Below, piece by piece: positions 9,590 through 19,561 of a DNA stretch of 64,000 nt. A program made the translations under genes and the position numbers. How positions within the stretch are numbered: position 1 is the first letter of the stretch; each line of letters opens with the position of its first letter. The stretch spans positions 20,043,829-20,107,828 of the forward strand of contig CM060062.1 of assembly GCA_030533445.1 (NCBI GenBank). Direction: 5' to 3'. This DNA is from Cyprinodon diabolis. Its lineage: Eukaryota; Chordata; Actinopteri; Cyprinodontiformes; Cyprinodontidae. The notes beneath the pieces are model-generated. The model was not told where the DNA came from. It saw only the letters and a list, made by a program, of their open reading frames with translations, and did not search any database.

Positions 9590-11560
9590 TGAGAAAAAAC
9601 TATAGTGCTGGTTCTGTTGGACCTCAGGGCAGCAATTGACACTATTTACCGTTAAATATTATTAAAGTGAATGAAGAACTGGGTTGGACTCTCTGACTGT
9701 ACTGAATTGGTTCAAATCCTAACTGTGGAAGAAGGCTATTTTTGACATGTGGAGTACCACAAGGTGCAATCCTGGGACCCATATTATTTGATATTTAGGT
9801 ACAAGATCTGACTATCCCAGATTATTATTTTTCTTTTATGAAGATTAGTTATCAGAACTATGCTGATGATACACAGCTCTATATCATGTTATGACCACCT
9901 TACTCCAAATCTATCCAAGTACTGGAACAAATTATTATGTAGGCCTTCTCTAAAACATTCTCCAGCAGTGACAAAGTAAGGTTTCTACCACCTGATCAAC
10001 AACTCCAAAGAGTTTAAGAACTACTGTCACAATAAGATCTAGAAACAGTCATCAAGGCTTTTATCTTTAGTCGCTTTGATAACTTTATGGTAATGGTACC
10101 TTCATAGTTCTGCAAAATGAATGTATTATAATCTATTTATAAAAATCTATTATAAATCTATTTTACAGCTAATCCAGAATGTTACTGCTTGTGTTTTCAC
10201 AAAAACTACAAAAATAGAGCACATCACACCAGGTTTAACAGTTCTTACACTGGATACTAGGGGTGTGCAAAATAATCGTCATGACGATGCATCGCGATTC
10301 TAATTTTTGTGATCTACTGCATCGATTCTTGATGCCAAGTATCAATTCTTAATTAACAAAAAGGAATAAATTAAATGCATGAATGGTTGGCACACATCAG
10401 CCAAAAACAAGTGTAATATAACTTTCAGTCCAGTAGATGTCGCTGCGGATACTGCGACGAGTCATTTATAAACAAAACATGGAGACTGAGAAAATTTGCC
10501 CGGCTCCATCACATTCCAAGTCAGATGTTTGGATGCATTTTGGCTTTAAAATCAAAGAAGGTAAAAACTAAATTGATATGACGCACGTCATTTGCAAAAG
10601 GGGAAATGTCAAACATTTGAATGTTTCCATTTCATTGGTTTAAAGGACCACTGAGGCCATGTAAACGGCACTGTTATTTTAAGTTTTATAAATCCTAAGT
10701 ACTTTTTGTCAGTGTGTCCACTCCAGTAATAGTAATATTTGTGTCCAGTATTTGTTTTCATGGCAACACCTTGGATAGTTGTTTCAATAAATAAAGCTAT
10801 GTATGAATTCAGTTGCTTTCAGTTATGTGTCAATTGAAGACACTATCCAGATCATACACAGCCAGTCAGCCACTGGTAAGGGCTGTATCTTTTTCTTACG
10901 GTGTTCAGTGAAAATATCGCAATGCATCACGATGCATCGCAATATTTGAAGTATCGTGATGCATCGTGATAAAATCGCATCGTGGCATGTGAATCGTGAT
11001 TGGATTCGAATCGTGACTTCTTTGGAAATACCCACCCCTACTGGATACCTTTAGCTAAGAGAATGGAGTTTGAAGTACTTCTATTGGTTTATTAATCACT
11101 GGTATTTATTAACCACTGTTTTGTGGTTTAGCACCACAATACATTAAAAACTTACAATCACATGTTCTGGTCCCAGTCTACCGTGTTTCCCCAGAACCAA
11201 ACATTAAGACTACAAAACAGCTGAAACACTAAATCCTTTAGATTAAGGCTGAAGACCCACATGTAAAGAACTACCTGTCAGTCACAGTCTACAAACCAGT
11301 CCAGATGAAACGCTCCTCTAAACAAAATAATGTAACTTATTAAACAATGACTATGTCCCTTTTATTATACTGTGTATCTGGTTGAAAGACATTAACCGTG
11401 TGAGTTCATTTAGATGTTTTGATACTTTGATACTTTTCTGTGTACTTGATTGTTGTTTTTAATTATACAACTGTACATTTAATCTCATGTTTTGTTTTTT
11501 TATGTAAAGAGCTTTGTATTGCCTTGCTGCTGATACGTGCTATAAATTGTACTTAATCTA
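9590..11560 (+). mobile_element. degenerate L2-like LINE, interrupted
   Basis: Plus-strand reverse-transcriptase remnant. About 9608-9640 reads VLVLLDLRAAIDTI, resembling the first catalytic Asp block. About 9748-9800 reads CGVPQGAILGPILFDI, followed by a stop. About 9859-9885 reads YADDTQLYI, the RT active-site YADD box. The copy ends near 11506-11560 with an L2-type tail (AAAGAGCTTTGTATTGCCTT ... GTGCTATAAATTGTACTTA). Frames shift between the motifs, so it is dead. A hAT miniature element (10258-11040) has inserted into it with an 8-bp target duplication. Confidence 0.78.
10258..11040. mobile_element. hAT-type miniature transposon (783 bp) with 8-bp TSD
   Basis: Starts TAGGGGTGTGCAAAATAATC and ends ...AAATACCCACCCCTA, giving terminal inverted repeats TAGGGGTG/CACCCCTA. 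It is flanked by the perfect 8-bp direct repeat CTGGATAC at 10250-10257 and 11041-11048, the hAT hallmark. Subterminal sequence is rich in ATCG motifs (GACGATGCATCGCGATTC on the left, GATGCATCGTGATAAAATCG on the right). No transposase ORF is present, so it is non-autonomous. It sits inside the L2-like LINE. Confidence 0.88.
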
Positions 11561-11974
11561 CAAACTAAATTTGGTGCATAACTCAAGGAAAAAAGATTAT
11601 AAAAAGTCTTGTTTTTCATCCCCATTTTTTATTTGAATATGTTAAAAGAAATTAAAAGATTAAGTTCTGGTAATCCAGAAATAAATGGCATTTATTTTTA
11701 TGAAAAAAATTTAGAGAAAGCCCAAAAAATGATGCTTGCCTCCAGCAAATACCAGGTTTTTGACAGTCACAGTACAAGGTCGATAGGAGGGGCAGAATAG
11801 AACACAATCATTTAAGTACCAAATATAAATATTTTTGTTTATTTTGTTAATTACGGCATTTAATTCTCCGATCCCCCAAAAATTATGTTGTACACCTTAA
11901 AAGGTCAAATATATTCAGAGAAGAAAAAAGGCTTTGAAGGAATTGAAATATGTCTTTGTTTAAACCCACTCTAC

Positions 11975-12050
11975 CTTGTTATGTCTTCAATTAGCACAGA
12001 TGGATCTGGTGGGTAAAACTTGACAGCAAACCCAAAACTCCAGGAACCAA
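11975..12050 (-). CDS. epb41l1: epb41l1 exon, FERM F1-F2 junction (residues ~124-149)
   Basis: A 76-nt exon encoding (V)GSWSFGFAVKFYPPDPSV and LIEDIT(R), the end of the ubiquitin-like F1 lobe and the linker into F2. VKFYPPDP and EDITRYY are invariant landmarks of protein 4.1 FERM domains. The acceptor is a very long T tract ending TTTTGACAG|TT (AG 12051-12052), and the donor is ACAAG|GTAGAG (11973-11974). It opens by completing a Val codon split after one base and closes on AG of an Arg codon. Confidence 0.95.
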
Positions 12051-12154
12051 CTGTCAAAAAAAAAAAAAAAATTGGAAGATCTCAACTTTGAAATATGATG
12101 TGTGCACCACTTACTATATATGTCAGATGTTGGAAGTATTTTATCAACACTTAC

Positions 12155-12197
12155 CCCGAATCTGCTTCTTAATCTCTTTGGAAGGATCCAGCCAGTT
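12155..12197 (-). CDS. epb41l1: epb41l1 exon, 43 nt (residues ~110-124)
   Basis: A small exon encoding NWLDPSKEIKKQIR plus the first base of the next codon. KNWLDPSKEIKKQ is the conserved F1-lobe segment of EPB41L1. The acceptor is CTTATCAG|AAC (AG 12198-12199). The donor is TCGGG|GTAAGT (12153-12154), a near-perfect consensus. The downstream intron is only 104 nt. Confidence 0.95.
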
Positions 12198-12907
12198 CTG
12201 ATAAGCACAGAAAACCCCTTTTAAAAATTCAACTCAGGCAGAATCTTCCTAATTCATATTTATAGATTGCTCTAACTGTTCCTCCCTCGATGAAAGCCTA
12301 ATATATTCATGTTAGAGACTTGATTAAAAAAAGCTTCTATCATCATGAAAAGTGGCAATACTTGGACTAAAAATGTAAGCCAATTTTAATTTAGTCAGTT
12401 CAATGTCACTGAAGCTTTTGCAGCATGCTGAACACCCTGTGCAGTTTTGCTAAAAGGCCAAGCTCCATGATCACATCTGAAAACATTAAATGTAAAATAT
12501 TAAATGTCATGTATATCATTCTAAATCTATAAGTGGTTCAGTGTTGTTAAAAGCGCGACAGGAGTCTGAGTGCTCCCATACTGAAAAATAAGACAGGTGG
12601 GCTAATCCGCTTAAATACTGGTAATGAGATTATTATTAAAACAAAGTAGCTTTTATGGAAAGAGAAATAATCTCTCAACTGCATCTACAAAAGTGGTTAT
12701 TTTTCAGGTCTTCAATTGTAGACAGTTATGAGTTTTTACAGCATTTAAAAGAAATTGCTCACAATAAAGGTAAAACCTTTAAAGTATTACAGTTGGTCAA
12801 AGCTGTTTCTTCTGGCAACTGCATGTGGGCTTACAGTACAGCTTAAGTACAATAATCAAGGTTCATGAAGCCAGTGTTATGTATTTGTTTGTATTTCTGG
12901 GTCCAAC

Positions 12908-13012
12908 CTTAGAATTATCGGAATCCATAAAAGACAGGCCAAAGTAGTCTCTCTCCAGCAGGTTCAGGTGGCCGCACACCATGTCTAGCAGGGTCTGGCC
13001 CTTGGCGAATTT
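12908..13012 (-). CDS. epb41l1: epb41l1 exon, FERM F1 lobe (residues ~75-109)
   Basis: A 105-nt, 35-codon exon, phase 0 at both ends. It encodes [20 protein letters not shown] and [15 protein letters not shown], the helix and following strands of the ubiquitin-like F1 lobe (GHLNLLExDYFGL is diagnostic for protein 4.1/FERM proteins). The acceptor is TTTTTAAAAAG|AAA (AG 13013-13014), with a weak pyrimidine tract. The donor is TCTAAG|GTTGGA (12906-12907), a poor match beyond GT. KFAKG replaces the KHxRG/KHAKG found in most family members. Confidence 0.94.
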
Positions 13013-13185
13013 CTTTTTAAAAACACAAATACATACATAACAGACAGGAAGACAAAAGAAGAGCAATCAACATGTGGCATAGTGTAACATTCAGCAAATA
13101 TCACAAATCCAGCAAAGAATTTGTTATGCATATTATACTTTCATATCGTTCTTATATAGTTTTTGTCTGTATGTACCCAGAATTA

Positions 13186-13260
13186 GAATCAAGTTTATTG
13201 CCAAGAAGGTTTCCACTTACAAGGCATTTCACTTAGTGTTGATGGTGCAGACAAATTGTG
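13186..13260 (-). repeat. LINE 3'-UTR fragment
   Basis: Reads AATCAAGTTTATTGCCAAGA, AGGTTTCCACTTACAAGGCA and TTTCACTTAGTGTTGATGGTGCA. This is the reverse complement of a 3' end very common in teleost non-LTR retrotransposons (AAGTTTATTGCCAAG...GGAATTTGACTTGGTG type). Only the tail is present. Confidence 0.6.
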
Positions 13261-14082
13261 TATACATTATATATACAGAATACATATTAGTATCAGTTTC
13301 TCTTTTTTATAATCTATTAAAAAAGAAAAATAATAGTGGATTACAGATCTTAACAAAATAGGCAGTTGATAGTAATAAAGTGAAACCAACATCAACTTTA
13401 TCTTTGATGTCATTTAAGACAACCAAACTTGATCATCAATAAAAATTATGATAAAGAACATATAGGAGCATCAACAACGGCATTTAAACCAACTGAAATA
13501 TTTACTGAAATATCTATAAAACGTTACTTAAATAGTGGTCTTTCTGAACTAAATGTAAGTATTTAATTATTTAATACTTTCCACTATGACGCCAAGTACA
13601 AGAAATGTCTGCGTCTACAGGAAATAATAAATATATTGATAATAGGCAATATACAGTTCACAATATGGATAAACATTTAATTGAGCTGTACAAGTTGTAT
13701 GTAGTTGCAGGAAGTATTTATTTCTTATCTGCATTACAAAGTTTGAACTCAAGTAAAAATTAAAATTTCCTTCAAATTAATAAGTTAGAAATTTTGTCTC
13801 TGATTGTTTATACTTTGTCCTGATTAGTTTCTACCTTCAAGTCAGATATGTCACCTATCCACTCTAACCTACTTCAAATGTGCTTGAGTTGCCCCCCCTG
13901 TTGAGCTTCACCAGCCACTGAAAAAGCTTTTATGGCTATATAAGGGTTGAAAGAGCATTTCATATCATCTGGCGTTGGAACAAACCACACCCAGCTTCTA
14001 TCAGGCTCTTGGGGCTGAAATGAAGGCCTGCGTGGGTTGAGCAGGCAGAGCTGGCACAGTCAAACACACACATCATTACGGA

Positions 14083-14102
14083 GCACACACACACACACAC
14101 CA
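14083..14102. repeat. (CA)n microsatellite
   Basis: Short uninterrupted CA repeat (acacacacac...) inside the intron between the first two FERM exons. Confidence 0.8.
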
Positions 14103-14156
14103 GATAGATCTCCAAGGGAGACCTGGCTCTTATGGTGACAAGGCAACCAAGCAGCT

Positions 14157-14170
14157 GTTACCATAGAAAC
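14157..14170. promoter_or_regulatory. RFX X-box-like motif in intron
   Basis: GTTACCATAGAAAC resembles the imperfect palindromic X-box bound by RFX factors (consensus near GTTGCCATGGCAAC). It lies in a locally GC-richer segment of the intron and also has the neighbour GGCAACCAAG 20 bp away. A near-identical motif occurs at 40568-40581 in the first intron. Regulatory function is inference only. Confidence 0.3.
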
Positions 14171-17100
14171 AGGAGTAATAGGTCCCTTTAGTCTGTGTGT
14201 ACGCCCTCTCATTTCCTCCGTCTCCTTTTACTACAAGGCTCATGCAAACCTTTGTTTTGAAAAAAGCTGGATTGCCGAAAAGATAACTTTAAAAATAAAG
14301 GAAAGATGATTGATTAATATTTCCAGACTAATTTATTGTGTTTATTTCTCCAGAGAATGCTGGTTAGATGCCAGAGCGTTCCATCTAGTGAGTGTAGTAT
14401 TTTCTCCCTCAAATTGAAATTGCGTCAAACATCATGTGAATTCCCAAAAGCATGGAAACCAATTCAGATGCTACAGATTAGATTTCCACGTCACATCAAT
14501 TCTCTGAAGTCACATTTCTGACCGTATTTCTCAGTGATAATTGTGTTTTCTGCCATTTAGTAAAAATCTTTGAAATCCACTCTTTGCCAATTGATGTTGA
14601 GGACTAACAATCAGTACCTGTTTAAAAGGTCATAGATAACATTTTTTTTATTAAAACAAAAACTTTTAAAATAATAATAATACTTCCACAGAAAGAGTGG
14701 TAGGCTACATAATAAAAATAATTTTACTTACAAAAAATGTGAATTGTTAAATTGTTTAACAAATTCTGACTTGTCCAACATCAACATCATGGAATTCTGC
14801 ACCAATAGAAATATTGAGTTGAAGTCACGCTCAGGCGTTTCCAGATTGTAGTCACACTGTGATAACTAAAAAATGCGCTTCTTCTCAGCATTACATTTTT
14901 TAAGATTCAAGTAGACCGAAAAAAAATGAAAACAAGGGAATGCTGGTCAAGCTTTTTGGTGTTGGTGCTAATTTAAGGAAGAAGGGCTCAGAAGCCGCAC
15001 AGTTTACCCCTTTCCTTCTGGAAAGATTACGAAAGCAATTTTTGGATAAAATATGTCTCATTGCCCTGCAAGGTAAAATGTACCCATTATTCTTATTAGG
15101 ATTTAGCTTTTTTACTTCAAACAAAAAAATATCATACAATGTATAAGCAAAATATTACTTTTTATGCCTGAACATAATAATATACAGCAAAAAATTTAAG
15201 GCTGGTCACATATGTTTAAACACATATGGTGCTAAAAATATCCTTTTGAATGAACCATGACATTCAGCAGCTGAGGAGAAGATCTAATTCTAAATGCAAA
15301 AGCAGCAGCGCATATTTAACAAAACATTGCTTGTTAACTGTGAAAAAAGTGTTGCAATTTGTATTTGACAGCTTTACAGATTCCTATCTGATCAAGGGCA
15401 ACCATTTCTGTTTTCTTTTGAGAGCTAACTTCTTCTGCCAACTCTGATTCAATGGCTGTAGCAAGGATATTAGATACTATTGAGACGGATGATGAATAAC
15501 AAACTAAATTACTCACTAAACAAAAAAATAAAAAAAAGATAGTAAAAGATTAGACTAAAAAATTTTTTTGTAGTTAAAATAGTGAAACATGGGGATTGGA
15601 CGATGAAAAAATAAATAAGCTGTCTCATAAAATATTCTGTAGTTAAATACACTAGTTTTATATATATTTTTTAGAGAAGTGCCAGATTCTTTACTAGATA
15701 AATAATAAAAAATAAAAAAAAACTCAGGCAAGAAAACCGGACACATAAAGCACTAACCCCAGTCAATACCTGTACTGTTGTGTGCTAAATATCAATAGTA
15801 GATTTATCCTTCTTCCCTGTTTCCTTTTAATCATCCTTTCCAGCTTGCTCTGCAAACATTACGACTCTAATTAAAGTAATGATTTCAGCGCATTTACCAT
15901 TCAGTTCCAGTTTTCTTATACCCCCACATCAAACCACTCATCCATACTAGAGCACACAAACAGGCACTCCCTGTTGTTTTCCCTCTGCTCCATCTTCCTC
16001 TCTACCTCCAAGTCCATCCTTCATCTTTTCCTCTTCTCTCCCTCTCCTGTTCTATTTTCTACCTCCGGTCAAACCTAAGAGCCCTCATGGATCAACTGTA
16101 TGGATTTCCTGTCACAGCCCACAACCTCAAGTGTCACTTCCCAGATGACCTGTGTGTATGTGTGCATGTAGCTAAGACTGAAGAAAATATAGAGGCTGAG
16201 TTGAAGAAAAAGGGTATTTGTGTGTGTTATAAGAGGTCAGTTGTCTGGCAGTGAGCGATAAATGGAGTACAGTAGGTAATGGTAACGCTGCGACCAACAA
16301 GCTCAATCACAGCCACCTCACACTTCATCAGTAGCCAAGGCAATGGGGCTCCAGTTAAGCTTTTGTGCATGAATCCATGAAGCTCTTTGAGCTCTCCACA
16401 GGATCCTCCAGTCTTCCATGCGACAACCCTCCCCATTCATGTCTGTTCAGAGGATGCATATCGTTTGCCAGGTGACTATGAAGATGTGGATGGCTGTAAA
16501 ATTCAAATAAACCAGGAGCAGAGGGGGTTCTGGGAAATCTGTCTGTTTACAAACACACTGACTGTACTGTAGCATAGAGTCGCAATTTATGGAATTTTGG
16601 GATTGTTTATTTGTTCTTCCCATCCCCCATAATCCTATTAATGGGGGCAGATACAGCACAACGTTTTCTTCTGCCGGACTGTGTTGATGTAAAGTTATGG
16701 ATGGATAAGGCAACCTATGCTTTTGAACACATGCACTTGTTTTGGACAAACTACGGAGAAGCTAATAAATCAAAACAGACAAAATGGGAGTTTTCAAATC
16801 AGTCTATCTAACTATGTATATGATTGTGGAGGAATCTGGAGGATCATTCTGAGGACCGATGTCATTATTGCACAAAATGGATCGAATTTTTCTTCTGTAC
16901 ACTCCAGACACATTAAAGCTGGTTTTTAAACAGATTAAACAAGCAAAGAAGAAAAAAGGAGAGCTTTTGAGATATCATTAAAAGCTTAGTCTGCTCTTTA
17001 AACCCCATATATTTTGTCAAGGTACAAGGTACAGAAAGAATCTTTAAAAAAGGAAGATATGTTGATCTATATAAGGCAAGAATGATACACAATAGCATTC

Positions 17101-18165
17101 CATCTAACCTAAACTAACCCATATGTACCACACAGTTTTAATAAAATTTTATACCTGGGGTAAGACAGACTGGATGAGGATGCTGGATGAGAGTCCGAAT
17201 TCATTTCGATTTTTCGGTCTTAAGGATAGTTAATAAGCCCGGTAAAAAGAAAAAGAAAAGACAAGCTCCTTGATTACTGTCAATAAGGTACAACAAAATA
17301 GACATGTTGGTAATCATGATCTATTCAAAACAAAAATGAAAAGCCAACTATACATGGCAATAAGTTATTTTGCAAAAATGGCTTTTTTCCTGCCTAAAGT
17401 ATAAAAGATGGAGCTTGTTAAGTGCTACAAAGACTTTAACAGGACCTAGGATCTGTGTTTTTGGCCAAATCACACTAAGGGTAAACTTTAAGGAAAGAAG
17501 CACCTCAGGGCCCCATCTCAGAAGGTCGGACAAGTAAAAAAAATAGATCTTGGGTAGACGTCTGCATATTCTCAGTTATTGGTTTAAGAAAAGAGACTGA
17601 CATCATCACTGATTTGAAACCACAGCTTTTGCATCTTTTTGAGCATTTTCAGAAGTCATGTGCAAACTGACAGTAATTTCTTTGGTCATGACAGCCACAT
17701 AGGAGGCCTTAAAACAGAGATATCTTTTCCATGTTTTATTGTATTGTGTCTTTTATATGCAACTATAATTTTTGAATTTGCATTATTTTATGTTTTTCAC
17801 TTTTGTTTGTAGCATGTAGAGATATGCTCCCTATGTGAAGGGCACTATAAATAATACCTAGTGTTGTTGTTCTTGTTTTTTAAATAATTATTGTCATCAC
17901 TATCACAAATTACATGATCTTACTTTTATGCCCTCACTTAAATTGCCAGTAGCATGGATGTATTCTATGACAAGAAGTGAACCCCCTTGGTTGGTGGCTC
18001 TAAGTTTTAATATGATATAACAGCCTGAGTATTGATATATGTGTTTTATTTTAGATTCCGGATCTAAATAAGCGGAATCTATGATAAAATAGTGCATGTG
18101 CGTTATAGTATCAGATGTGTTTTTAAAATTATAATTTTGGAAACATTTCAAGTAGGAAGCCATAC

Positions 18166-18315
18166 CTCAACCGCAGTATCATAGTCAGAGCCATCAAGAA
18201 GAGTGACTTTCACGGGTACAGTCTTAAGCCGTTTAGTTGTTTTCTGGGGTGATCTGGAGGCTTTGCTGGGAGTCTTCTCTGAGCTATCATCCAGGTCTCC
18301 TGGGTCTTCAGGAAC
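18166..18315 (-). CDS. epb41l1: epb41l1 exon, headpiece and FERM start (residues ~25-74)
   Basis: A 150-nt, 50-codon exon, phase 0 at both ends. It encodes VPEDPGDLDDSSEKTPSKAS, RSPQKTTKRLKTVPVKVTLL and DGSDYDTAVE. The first half is an acidic then Ser/Lys-rich headpiece; VKVTLLDGSxY is the first strand pair of the FERM F1 lobe. The acceptor is CTCTTTTACAG|GTT (AG 18316-18317) and the donor is GTTGAG|GTATGG (18164-18165). A 28-bp piece of this exon (18210-18237) recurs, with one mismatch, at 19231-19258. Confidence 0.95.
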
Positions 18316-18668
18316 CTGTAAAAGAGTAACTCATCTTAGCAAGCAATAACGATTTCCAACACTAGGTATATCCAAATTCATTTAGTTAAAAAATAATTGA
18401 TACACTTTGAGCTATCTAACCGTTGGTTGTATTATAACACTAAAATATATGTTTGTTTTTTAGTAGCATTTTATATCATAATGACCAATACAGTGAGGTT
18501 GAAGACGAATGATGCATCGTAACATTTTTAATTTTGCAACAAAAGAGAAGAACTTACTGAACACCCCCCACCCCTCACCCATACAAAAGTATCATTAGTT
18601 TCAGTCAGATTGAATGGCAAGCAGAGAAAATAGGTAAAAAGTAAGATAACACATAGCTATACATAAAT

Positions 18669-18685
18669 ACATATACATACGTATA

Positions 18686-18733
<48 letters not shown>

Positions 18734-18774
18734 TATATATATACATACGTATATATATATATGTATATATATAC

Positions 18775-18833
<59 letters not shown>

Positions 18834-18885
18834 CGTATATATATATGTATATATATATACGTATATATATATGTATATATATACG

Positions 18886-18917
<32 letters not shown>

Positions 18918-18918
18918 C
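18669..18918. repeat. TA-rich microsatellite (TA/TACA/TACG)n
   Basis: About 250 bp of alternating TA with interspersed CA and CG dinucleotides (e.g. ATATACATACGTATATATAT). All long open frames here (runs of Tyr/Ile) are artefacts of the repeat. Confidence 0.95.
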
Positions 18919-19230
18919 TAGACTGACATTTCTTCGGGAATCCCATGGGTCACGGGATTCCCGTGGGATTCCCGTGGGATGGGAGTCAGTATTAGTAACG
19001 ATCACGTGATTGGGACGGTACAGGATTAAACATTAACGGGAGCAGACGGGAGCGGGAGCAAACCGATAATAACTAAAAAAAAAAACTAGGATCAATGCCA
19101 AAAAATAAAATAAAATAGAAAGAAAAAAACCCAGTACTGGCGCAGCGCCGCCATTTTGTAGTTTTTTTCCTTTAAGCCTACACTATAATGCAAGTCAAAA
19201 AAACTACACGAAAACCAACAGTGATTCCGC
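18919..19230. repeat. GC-richer repeat fragment, probably transposon-derived
   Basis: Contains tandem GGGATTCCCGTG units (CACGGGATTCCCGTGGGATT), then GGGACGGTACAGGATTAAAC and AACGGGAGCAGACGGGAGCG, a composition unlike the surrounding TA microsatellites. I associate this kind of sequence with dispersed teleost DNA transposon copies (hAT-like), but no terminal repeats or target duplication can be drawn. Confidence 0.4.
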
Positions 19231-19258
19231 TCACGAGTACAGTCTTAAGCCGTTTAGT
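19231..19258 (-). pseudogene. 28-bp duplicate of epb41l1 exon 18166-18315
   Basis: TCACGAGTACAGTCTTAAGC followed by CGTTTAGT matches 18210-18237 inside the coding exon at 27 of 28 positions, in the same orientation. Flanking sequence does not match on either side: repeat fragment to the left, microsatellite to the right. It encodes no usable exon. Confidence 0.85.
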
Positions 19259-19392
19259 ATGTATATATGTATATATATGTATATACATACATATATATAT
19301 ACATACATATATATATATACATACATATATATACATATATATATACATACATATATATATATACATACATATATATATACATATATATAAAC

Positions 19393-19462
<70 letters not shown>

Positions 19463-19516
19463 GTATATACATATATGTATATATATACATACGTATATAT
19501 ATACATACGTATATAC

Positions 19517-19549
<33 letters not shown>

Positions 19550-19560
19550 CATATATATAT
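19259..19560. repeat. TA-rich microsatellite, left part
   Basis: About 300 bp of (TATATACA)n-type repeat, ending exactly at the TA that forms the target duplication of the Tc1-like element at 19562. It is interrupted by that insertion and continues at 21176-21503. Confidence 0.92.
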
Positions 19561-19561
19561 A

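Larger units (their letters stand above)
8808..11974. other. epb41l1: intron carrying an L2-like LINE with a nested hAT element
   Basis: Intron of 3.2 kb. The 8810-9590 part is AT-rich with nothing recognisable; 9590-11560 is a degenerate LINE interrupted by a hAT miniature element (both listed separately); 11560-11974 is AT-rich and featureless. Confidence 0.6.
13013..18165. other. epb41l1: intron, ~5.2 kb
   Basis: AT-rich intron. It contains a LINE 3'-end fragment at 13186-13260, a (CA)n run at 14083-14102, an RFX X-box-like sequence at 14157-14170 in a more GC-rich patch (about 13990-14230), and a possible LINE/SINE tail near 17800-17860. No additional exon with convincing splice sites was found. 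Confidence 0.55.

Noticed and set aside
18601..19009. Long open frames of Tyr/Ile/Cys repeats on both strands
   Set aside because: Pure products of the TA/TACA microsatellite; every frame is open in such DNA. The same applies to 19178-19593 and 21142-21573.
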